The notes below the pieces were generated by a model. That model was not told where the DNA came from, did not search any database, and was given only the letters and a program-made list of their open reading frames with translations. A program made the position numbers and the translations under genes. Below are positions 8,281 to 13,876 of a stretch of DNA of 48,037 bases, one piece after another (position 1 is the first letter of the stretch; each line of letters starts with the position of its first letter). Location: positions 1 through 48,037 of the forward strand of contig NZ_FOGE01000032.1 in the NCBI RefSeq assembly GCF_900111125.1, in the 5' to 3' direction. The stretch is from Sphingobium sp. YR768. GTDB taxonomy: Bacteria; Pseudomonadota; Alphaproteobacteria; Sphingomonadales; Sphingomonadaceae.

Positions 8281-9921
8281 ATGACCCGAATCCTTTTGCG
8301 CCGAACCTTTTTGCCCCGAACCTTTTCGCACGGTGCGCCCGGCATGGGCCTGTTGTCGCTGGCCCTGTTGCTGAGCGCGTGCGGCGAGGAGAAGCCGGAC
8401 AAAAGCTTTTCCCTGACCGATCAGGCCTGGACCGATGCGCTGTCCAATCAGGGCGCGTTGCCGCCGCTGCCAGAGGCGCAGCCGATGGATGTCGCGGACG
8501 CAGGCGCACCGGCGGTTGCCCCTGCGGCGGACCGGCTGCCGGCGGCAGCGCCGATCCGCTATGCGCAGGCGCAGGGCGACGATTATGCCTGGATCGACCG
8601 GGCGGACCAGTTTTCCGACATGTTGGGCGATGCGCCGCCGGATTATGGCTTTGCCTATGATCAGGGGGTGACGCCCTGGGCCTGGGAAAGCGGCGATGAC
8701 TATGTGCGCTATGCCGAGCCGGTCGATGGCGGATATCGCTATTATTATTATGAGCCGGGCGGGAGCAGCCCCTATCTGGTCCGTGATCCGTGGAACAGTT
8801 ACGGCTATCGCGACGACCGTCTGGTGGCGGTCTATGATCGGGGCGGGCGGATAATCTCTGGCGCGGAGGCGCGTCGGCGGGATGCCTATGCGGCGCGCTA
8901 TTATGCCAGGGCGACGGACATGCGCCGGGCGGCGCGGGCGCATGAGCGGCAGCGGATCGAGGCGCGACAATGGGCTGACCGGCGCGCGGCGATCCGGCAG
9001 GATCGGGAACGCTGGGCGCAGGCGCGGCAGGATCAGGCGCAATGGCGCGCCTATCGCGCGCGGCAGGATGATCGGGCGCGGTCGCATTGGGCCGCCGAGC
9101 GTAGGGCGCGCGAAGGGGCGGCGACACGCTTTGCCAGTTGGCAGCGGGATGATTTTCGGGGTGCGCCGCCGCGTTTCTATGAAGCGCAGCGCCAGGCGGC
9201 GGTCGCGCGCCAGCAGCGGGCGGAGCGAGCGCAACGCGCGGCATTGGTCCAGCGGGAGGCGGCGCAGCGGGCCGACATCCGGCGGGCGCAGGCGCAGCAG
9301 CAGCGGATCGCCGATCGCCGGATGGACGCGGTGGAGCGGCGGCAGGCGCAGGTCGAGCGGGCGCAGGCCGATCGGGTCCGGGCGGATCGCATGCGGGCAG
9401 AGCAGGCGCGTGCGTCGCAGCGTCGCGAACAGGTGCAGCAGCAGGCGCAACGCCAGCAGCAGGTGAGGGACCGTCGCGCGCAACAGCAGGCGGAACGGCA
9501 GCAACAGGCGCAACAGGTTCGCGCCCAGCGCGCGTCGGCGGAGCGGCAGCGTCAGGCGCAGGCGTCCCGACGTCAGGCGGCCGCGCAGCGAAACCAGCAC
9601 CAAGCGCAGCGTCAACAACAGGCGCAGCGTCAACGGGAGGCCCGGCAACAACAGGCCGTCCGTCAGCAACAGGCACAGGCGCAACAGCAACAGCGGGCGC
9701 AGCAGCAGGCACAGGCACAAGCCGAACGCGCTCGCGCCCAGCAGGTCCAGCGCCAGCAACAGGCGCAACAGCAGCAGGTGCAACGTCAACAGCAGGCGCA
9801 GCAGCGGTCAGCGGAACGTCAGGCGCAGGCCCAGCAGCGCGCTGTGGCGCGACAGGCGGAGCGGGCGCAGCGCATGGCGCGGGCCGATGGCCCCGGTCGC
9901 CCACGGCGCGACGAAAATTGA
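8281..9921 (+). CDS. Predicted lipoprotein with long Gln/Arg/Ala-rich coiled tail
   Basis: 546 residues of unknown function. The N-terminus has a hydrophobic stretch and a lipobox (LLSAC, Cys near residue 35), so it is probably lipidated. Residues about 50-200 are rich in Asp, Tyr and Gly and contain a Tyr run near 155. From about residue 200 to the end the protein is built from Gln, Arg and Ala with almost no hydrophobic residues, predicting a very long basic helix or disordered tail. The ATG at 8281 has a good Shine-Dalgarno (AAGGAG, 8268-8273); an internal ATG at 8344 would give a shorter signal peptide. The first ~50 bp are three near-copies of a 15-bp unit (CCGAACCTTTTTGCC). I do not recognise the family. 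Confidence 0.7.
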   Translation: MTRILLRRTFLPRTFSHGAPGMGLLSLALLLSACGEEKPDKSFSLTDQAWTDALSNQGALPPLPEAQPMDVADAGAPAVAPAADRLPAAAPIRYAQAQGDDYAWIDRADQFSDMLGDAPPDYGFAYDQGVTPWAWESGDDYVRYAEPVDGGYRYYYYEPGGSSPYLVRDPWNSYGYRDDRLVAVYDRGGRIISGAEARRRDAYAARYYARATDMRRAARAHERQRIEARQWADRRAAIRQDRERWAQARQDQAQWRAYRARQDDRARSHWAAERRAREGAATRFASWQRDDFRGAPPRFYEAQRQAAVARQQRAERAQRAALVQREAAQRADIRRAQAQQQRIADRRMDAVERRQAQVERAQADRVRADRMRAEQARASQRREQVQQQAQRQQQVRDRRAQQQAERQQQAQQVRAQRASAERQRQAQASRRQAAAQRNQHQAQRQQQAQRQREARQQQAVRQQQAQAQQQQRAQQQAQAQAERARAQQVQRQQQAQQQQVQRQQQAQQRSAERQAQAQQRAVARQAERAQRMARADGPGRPRRDEN

Positions 9922-9998
9922 CCGCAACCGCGCTGTCCCGATGGGATCGGACGCAAAGAGGCTGGTCAATCGATCACGGGTCGGGCAGAGGCGCGGAG

Positions 9999-10814
9999 AT
10001 GACGCTGCCCGATCCCGCCCATTTTGTTGCCGCCGGGCAGAGCGCCGAAGTCTTTCGCCTGGGACAGGGCCAGGTGCTCAAACTGTTCCATGAGGGCGTG
10101 GACGCGGGGATCGTGGAGCGCGAATATCGGCTGGTGCAGACCGTGCAGGCGACGGGCCTGCCGGTGGCCCATGCGCTGGAACTGCGCACGGTCGGCGGGC
10201 GGCGCGGGATCGTCTATACCGAAATGGAGGGGCCGGACCTGCTGGCCTATCTGAAGCGGCGACCCTATCGCTGGCGCTGGGCGCTGGCTGAAATGGCGCG
10301 CTTGCAGGAGGAGATACAGGCGCAGCATCTGCCCCTGTTGCGCAGTCGCAAGGCGTTGCTGGTCGAGGATATCGAAGGCGCGCCGATCGGCGAGACGCTG
10401 CGCATGGCGGCGATCGAACGGCTGGACCAGCTGGTGGAGGGCGATCGCCTTTCGCATGGCGACCTGCATCCCGCCAATCTGATCGTGACGCGGCAGGGGC
10501 TGGCGGTGATCGACTGGTCGCGGGCGGCGCGGGGGGCGACGCCGACCGATGTGGTGCGCAGCGAGATGCTGATGCGCTTCGGACCGGGACAGGCGGGCAG
10601 ATGGTGGGAAGAGCGGGTGCGCGACGGCGCGGCGACCCGCTATGTCGATGCCTATTGCCAGCGGACCGACATGGCGCCGGAAGCGCTGGCGGCATGGCGG
10701 CCGCTGGTGGCGCTCGCGTGGATGCGGCACCGGGGTTCGGCGCGGGATGCGGCGTTCGAAACCTATGTGGAAGCGGCGCTGGGCGCTGCGGGATTACCGT
10801 CGCTGCGGGATTAG
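9999..10814 (+). CDS. Phosphotransferase (APH/kinase-fold) family protein
   Basis: 271 residues with the fold of aminoglycoside phosphotransferase-like small kinases. A Gly-rich start (AAGQSAEVFRLG) and Lys28 (VLKLF) form the nucleotide site. E41 is a likely partner of that lysine. The catalytic loop HGDLHPANL (residues 153-161, D155 base, N160) is followed by VIDW (D172, metal). Such proteins phosphorylate small molecules or lipid headgroups; the substrate cannot be told from sequence. I chose ATG 9999, which follows GCGGAG and begins just before the conserved fold. A TTG at 9918 overlapping the previous stop would add 27 unconserved-looking residues. It is close behind the lipoprotein gene and may be cotranscribed. 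Confidence 0.75.
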   Translation: MTLPDPAHFVAAGQSAEVFRLGQGQVLKLFHEGVDAGIVEREYRLVQTVQATGLPVAHALELRTVGGRRGIVYTEMEGPDLLAYLKRRPYRWRWALAEMARLQEEIQAQHLPLLRSRKALLVEDIEGAPIGETLRMAAIERLDQLVEGDRLSHGDLHPANLIVTRQGLAVIDWSRAARGATPTDVVRSEMLMRFGPGQAGRWWEERVRDGAATRYVDAYCQRTDMAPEALAAWRPLVALAWMRHRGSARDAAFETYVEAALGAAGLPSLRD

Positions 10815-10868
10815 GGGCGGCTCCGTCTTCAATCTGTGCCATTCGGCTTCGCCTGCGGCTCTGCCGGG

Positions 10869-10895
10869 CCCTTCGACTTCGCTCAGGGCGAACGG
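10869..10895. repeat. Intergenic palindromic-repeat fragment
   Basis: The segment CCCTTCGACTTCGCTCAGGG followed by CGAACGG is an imperfect hairpin. It shares the CTCAGGGCGAACG end with the larger repeat at 13624-13686. Dispersed elements of this type are common in sphingomonad intergenic DNA. Confidence 0.6.
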
Positions 10896-11144
10896 GTGGA
10901 GAGGTGATCCCATCCCAATGTCGTTGGTGGATGGGGGAGCGCGGTTCGTCCCCCGGGGATGCCGCCCGGCGGAAGCGGGCGGTTGATCATCGAAGCGGTG
11001 CAGTGCTGGTCGGTCGTCGCGCTATGGTGAGGCCATGGAAGCGGAAGGCCAGGGGCCATCCGTTAAGGGACGGTTCACCGCCAATGGCGTCGTTTCTATC
11101 CTGACAGTTTATCCAGATCCGGAGTGCCCGACAGCGCCTGGATA

Positions 11145-11177
11145 CGCCCCCGGCCTTCCCTTGCGCCGGGGGCGTTT
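11145..11177 (+). terminator. Strong rho-independent terminator
   Basis: A 10-bp GC stem (CGCCCCCGGC / GCCGGGGGCG) with a 9-nt loop is followed by TTTTCGTTTTCTT. It lies 330 bp after the kinase stop. It therefore ends either a long 3' UTR or a separate short transcript. A second small inverted repeat (TATCCAG / CTGGATA, 11110-11144) abuts it upstream. Confidence 0.75.
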
Positions 11178-11340
11178 TCGTTTTCTTGCCCCTCTGCACG
11201 ATTCGATGCTTTCCGTTACGGAATATTGTGTTTGGTGCGCGCCGCATGTCGTTCGTGATGTCGTTCGTCGCGCTGTTCGTCCGTCCGGATTTGCGCTTCG
11301 TCGTCCGGTCGGTCGTTGGCCGAGCGGGATTGCCATCGGT

Positions 11341-11449
11341 CGAACCGGGCGGGCGCCGGGTGGGCGAGGGGCCTAAACAAAATGGGCGAACGGGACAGGC
11401 GCCGCTCCCTTGATGACCCAGGCTCCGCCCGTTCGCACCCGGCGCTTCG
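11341..11449 (+). promoter_or_regulatory. Structured leader upstream of the UrcA-family gene
   Basis: Nested inverted repeats: outer stem GCGCCGGGTG (11353-11362) with CACCCGGCGC (11436-11445), and inner stem GCGAACGGG (11386-11394) with CCCGTTCGC (11428-11436), sharing one base. Outermost CGAA/TTCG pairs could extend it. It ends 56 nt before the start codon, so it may be a folded 5' UTR; a decayed palindromic repeat is an alternative. Confidence 0.4.
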
Positions 11450-11505
11450 TGCAGCCCCCCTTTTGACGGGACGCCGGACCCCACAGGTTTTGAGGAGATA
11501 GGCCC

Positions 11506-11856
11506 ATGTTCACATCCACCAAATTCGCCGCCGTCCTGATGTCCGCCACCCTGCTGGCCAGCGCCGGCGCGGCATCCGCTCAGGAATTCCAGTCCAATGG
11601 CCGCACCAGTGCCGTCTATCATGGCGATCTGGACCTGAGCCAGACGGACCAGCAGGCGCAACTGCGCAAGCGGATCGTCCGCGCCGCCAATCGGGTTTGC
11701 GCGTCCAATGATCTGTCGGCGCAGATGGCCTGCCGCGCCAAGGCGATCGCCCATGTCGAACCGCGCATGAGCGCCGCCATCGCGCGTGCCGACAGCAAGG
11801 AACGCTATGCCGATGCCGGCGCGACCAAGGAGGTCCGCCCGGTCGTGGGCAACTGA
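11506..11856 (+). CDS. UrcA family protein (small secreted protein)
   Basis: 116 residues with a clear Sec signal peptide ending ASA-Q near residue 26. The mature part fits the UrcA pattern: V-Y-x-G-DLDLS, then L-R-K-R-I-xx-AA-xx-VC, with two cysteines (C65, C76) that could form a disulfide. UrcA-family proteins are small periplasmic or secreted proteins of alphaproteobacteria with no firm biochemical role. The Shine-Dalgarno GAGGAG lies 9 bp before the ATG. The gene is monocistronic between a structured leader and a strong terminator. Confidence 0.8.
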   Translation: MFTSTKFAAVLMSATLLASAGAASAQEFQSNGRTSAVYHGDLDLSQTDQQAQLRKRIVRAANRVCASNDLSAQMACRAKAIAHVEPRMSAAIARADSKERYADAGATKEVRPVVGN

Positions 11857-11884
11857 CCGGCGGCGATGATGCAGAAAGTGCGAC

Positions 11885-11911
11885 AAAGGCCCGGCGATCT
11901 GCCGGGCCTTT
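11885..11911 (+). terminator. Rho-independent terminator of the UrcA-family gene
   Basis: A perfect 11-bp stem (AAAGGCCCGGC / GCCGGGCCTTT) with a 5-nt loop lies 29 bp after the stop. The A and T ends make it bidirectional in principle. Confidence 0.8.
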
Positions 11912-11948
11912 GCCGTGCGTGGGTTGGCGCGTAAATCTGAAAGCTGAT

Positions 11949-11967
11949 ATTGCGAATGGATCGCAAT
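11949..11967 (+). promoter_or_regulatory. Candidate Fur box upstream of the FecI gene
   Basis: ATTGCGAATGGATCGCAAT is a 19-bp palindrome in 9-1-9 form, with 7 of 9 arm positions complementary. Its layout resembles proteobacterial Fur boxes with GCGAAT/ATTCGC arms. It ends 16 bp before the FecI start, a fitting place for iron repression of a heme locus. Confidence 0.5.
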
Positions 11968-11983
11968 CTGCTAAGGGCGGATC

Positions 11984-12490
11984 ATGTCGTCCAACGCTGC
12001 CGACCTGTCAGATATGCTGATCGTCGAACGGGCGTCGATCATCCGGCGCCTTGCGCGGATCGTGGGTAGCGAGCCGGCGGCCGAGGATGTGGCGCAGAGC
12101 CTGTATCTGCGCGTGCAGCGGATAGACGATAGCGTCGCGATCGCGAACAAGCGGTCTTTCCTGTTCAGGCTGGCGTCCAATCTGGCGATCGACCATGTTC
12201 GCACCGAAGGCACGCGGGCCAGAATACAGGCGGAGGCCGAAGCCTTTCTATGGGCCGATTTCGAGCAGCCCAGCCCCGAGGAGATCGTGGCGGCTGAGGC
12301 GGAGTTGCAGCAGGTACTGGCCGCCGCGCGTACGCTACCCGAACCCATGCGCAGCATCTTTCGTATGCACCGTTTCGATGGCTTGCGGCAAAGCGACGTT
12401 GCGGCACGGCTGGGCGTGTCGGTGACGACGGTCGAAAAACATGTCCGCCGCGCGCTCGACATATTGCGGGCGGCACGGGACAGGACATAG
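11984..12490 (+). CDS. FecI-like ECF sigma factor (heme locus)
   Basis: 168 residues, the usual size for iron-starvation ECF sigma factors. Region 2 (AAEDVAQSLYLRV ... FLFRLASNLAIDHVR) and region 4 (LPEPMRSIFRMHRFDGLRQSDVAARLGVSVTTVEKHVRRAL) are intact, including the TVEKH helix typical of FecI proteins. It should direct RNA polymerase to the receptor promoter when the cognate FecR relays ligand binding at the outer membrane. It is followed by FecR after 93 bp that hold a FecI-type promoter. A candidate Fur box precedes it. The ATG at 11984 follows AAGGGCGG. Confidence 0.9.
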   Translation: MSSNAADLSDMLIVERASIIRRLARIVGSEPAAEDVAQSLYLRVQRIDDSVAIANKRSFLFRLASNLAIDHVRTEGTRARIQAEAEAFLWADFEQPSPEEIVAAEAELQQVLAAARTLPEPMRSIFRMHRFDGLRQSDVAARLGVSVTTVEKHVRRALDILRAARDRT

Positions 12491-12495
12491 TTGCG

Positions 12496-12540
12496 ATTTT
12501 TTGCGGAGGCGGGTTAGGGCGCGCCGGTCGACAAACGTCT
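12496..12540 (+). promoter_or_regulatory. Candidate FecI-type promoter before fecR
   Basis: A T-tract (ATTTTTT), then GGGTTAGGGC (12511-12520) and, 15 bp later, CGTCT (12536-12540). The same GGGTTAGGGC-N15-CGTCT arrangement stands upstream of the heme receptor (13761-13790). The match in both words and exact spacing suggests recognition by the same ECF sigma. Confidence 0.6.
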
Positions 12541-12583
12541 CAAAGGCGATAGCGCCGTGGGACCGGGCCGAGGGGAAGCGCCG

Positions 12584-13543
12584 ATGAACAGCAATCATGT
12601 CGATGCGTCGATCGACGAAGCGGCCGCCCTGTGGGTGGTCCGGCTGGCGTCCGGCGAGATGGACGCGGCGGAGATGGCGCGGTTCAGGGACTGGCATGGC
12701 CTGTCCGACGCGCATCGTGGCGTCTTCGATCGGGAACGGCGGTTGTGGCAGAGTCTGGACGGCCAGCGGGCGGCTTTTGTCAGCGCCACGCCTGCGCCAC
12801 GGCGCAGGGGACGGCGCTGGACTATGGTGGCGCGGCCCCGTGTGTGGCTGGCGGCCGGGGCGGTGGCGGCGACTTTGGCCTTTCTGGCGCCGGGCATGAT
12901 GATCCGCCTGCGGGCCGATGAAATGGCGGGCAGGGGCGAGGTGCGCACGGTCGCGTTGACGGATGGTTCGACGGCGATGCTGGATAGCGATGCGGCCATC
13001 GCCATCCATTATGACGGGCAGGAACGGCGCATCGACCTGTTGCAGGGGAAGGCCTGGTTCGATGTGAAACATGGCGACCAGCGGCCGTTCCGGGTGGCGG
13101 CATCGGGCGGCGTGACGCAGGATATCGGCACCGCCTTCGAGGTCGATCGGGGCGCGGCGGGCGTCAATGTGAATGTGACGCAGGGGGCGGTGCGCGTGCG
13201 GGGGACCGCTTCGGGACCGGGCATGTTGTTGGGCATGGCGGAGCGGGCGCGTTATGGCGATGACGGTAGGCTTGTCCGGCTGAAGCCCGGCATGGTGAGC
13301 AGCATGGCGGCCTGGCGTCGGGGGCTGATCGTGCTGGATGGCCGGTCGGTGGAGGAGGCGATAGAAGAGATCGGGCGCTATCGCCCCGGTTATACGCTGA
13401 CCTTTGCCGACCTGTCGGCTGCGCCGCGGATCAGCGGTATCTTTCGCATCGACGCGCCGGATGAGGCGCTGCGCAGCGTAGCGCAGATGGCCGGATTGCA
13501 GGTCATGACGCTGCCGGGCGACATGATGGTGCTGCGGCGTTGA
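12584..13543 (+). CDS. FecR-family anti-sigma/sigma regulator (heme locus)
   Basis: 319 residues. The cytoplasmic N-terminus has the FecR start pattern (DEAAALWVVRL ... DAAEMARFRDWHGLSDAHRGVFDR) that binds the sigma factor. A single membrane segment (VWLAAGAVAATLAFLAPGMM) follows near residues 85-105. The periplasmic FecR domain (GEVRTVALTDGSTAMLDSDAAI) and a C-terminal STN-like domain (VLDGRSVEEAIEEIGRYRPGYTL) come next. It relays the signal from the STN domain of the neighbouring receptor to the upstream sigma factor. I chose ATG 12584 after GAGGGGAAG; a GTG at 12557 would add nine residues. Confidence 0.9.
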   Translation: MNSNHVDASIDEAAALWVVRLASGEMDAAEMARFRDWHGLSDAHRGVFDRERRLWQSLDGQRAAFVSATPAPRRRGRRWTMVARPRVWLAAGAVAATLAFLAPGMMIRLRADEMAGRGEVRTVALTDGSTAMLDSDAAIAIHYDGQERRIDLLQGKAWFDVKHGDQRPFRVAASGGVTQDIGTAFEVDRGAAGVNVNVTQGAVRVRGTASGPGMLLGMAERARYGDDGRLVRLKPGMVSSMAAWRRGLIVLDGRSVEEAIEEIGRYRPGYTLTFADLSAAPRISGIFRIDAPDEALRSVAQMAGLQVMTLPGDMMVLRR

Positions 13544-13570
13544 GCGTGAGTTGCGAACCTTAAGTGAAAC

Positions 13571-13686
13571 CCGTTCGGGCTGAGCCTGTCGAAGCCCCTT
13601 GCTTGTCTCAAGAAAAGAACGGCGCCCTTCGACTGCCCGCCTGCGGCAGGCGCTCAGGACAGGCTTCGACAGGCTCAGGGCGAACG
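13571..13686. repeat. Inverted pair of sphingomonad-type palindromic repeats
   Basis: The 23-bp segment at 13572-13594 (CGTTCGGGCTGAGCCTGTCG plus AAG) is the inverted copy, 21 of 23 matching, of 13664-13686. The inner part (13624-13663) adds another GC-rich palindrome (CGCCTGCGGCAGGCG). A related fragment lies at 10869-10895. Such elements are usually dispersed in many copies and can act as transcription ends or nuclease barriers. Confidence 0.75.
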
Positions 13687-13743
13687 TAAACGGGACTGAC
13701 TCCGATTTTTGCGCATGAATGCGCTTAAATGAGGGGCGCGCGC

Positions 13744-13790
13744 AAAAAAATTCGCGACAGGGGTTAGGGCAAGCCGATCCGCATCCGTCT
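13744..13790 (+). promoter_or_regulatory. Candidate FecI-type promoter of the heme receptor
   Basis: A7TTCG (13744-13754), GGGTTAGGGC (13761-13770) and CGTCT (13786-13790), 87 bp before the receptor ATG. It matches the site before fecR in the last two words and their exact spacing. It matches the site at 39961-40008 in the A7TTCG word. Confidence 0.65.
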
Positions 13791-13876
13791 TAAGACGACT
13801 TTTTGCTAATGCGAGCATTGTGCAACAAGCGTCGGGCGTGGCATGGTGCAGCGCCTTGGAGCGAATGGGGTTTGGC

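Larger units (their letters stand above)
10815..11505. other. 691-bp non-coding region with repeat, terminator and structured leader
   Basis: No credible gene is seen; open frames here lack protein-like composition. The region holds a palindromic-repeat fragment (10869-10895), a strong plus-strand terminator (11145-11177), short direct repeats of ATGTCGTTCGT near 11245-11270, and a long nested hairpin (11341-11449). A small RNA ending at the terminator is possible. Confidence 0.5.
13544..13876. other. Intergenic region with palindromic repeats and receptor promoter
   Basis: A 333-bp gap with no gene. The left half is an inverted pair of palindromic repeat elements (13571-13686). The right half carries the FecI-type promoter (13744-13790). 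A small inverted repeat, GTCTTAAGAC (13787-13796), overlaps the promoter's CGTCT word. Confidence 0.6.

Noticed and set aside
7766..9904. 712-codon open frame on the minus strand, Pro/Ala/Arg-rich
   Set aside because: Shadow of the Gln/Arg-rich lipoprotein and the protease C-terminus, without a recognisable domain or ribosome site.
9999..10814. Aminoglycoside resistance gene
   Set aside because: Only the general kinase-fold motifs are present; nothing indicates antibiotic substrates.
11035..11376. 113-codon open frame on the plus strand
   Set aside because: It crosses a strong terminator, has an unusual Arg/Pro/Gly composition and no protein family features.
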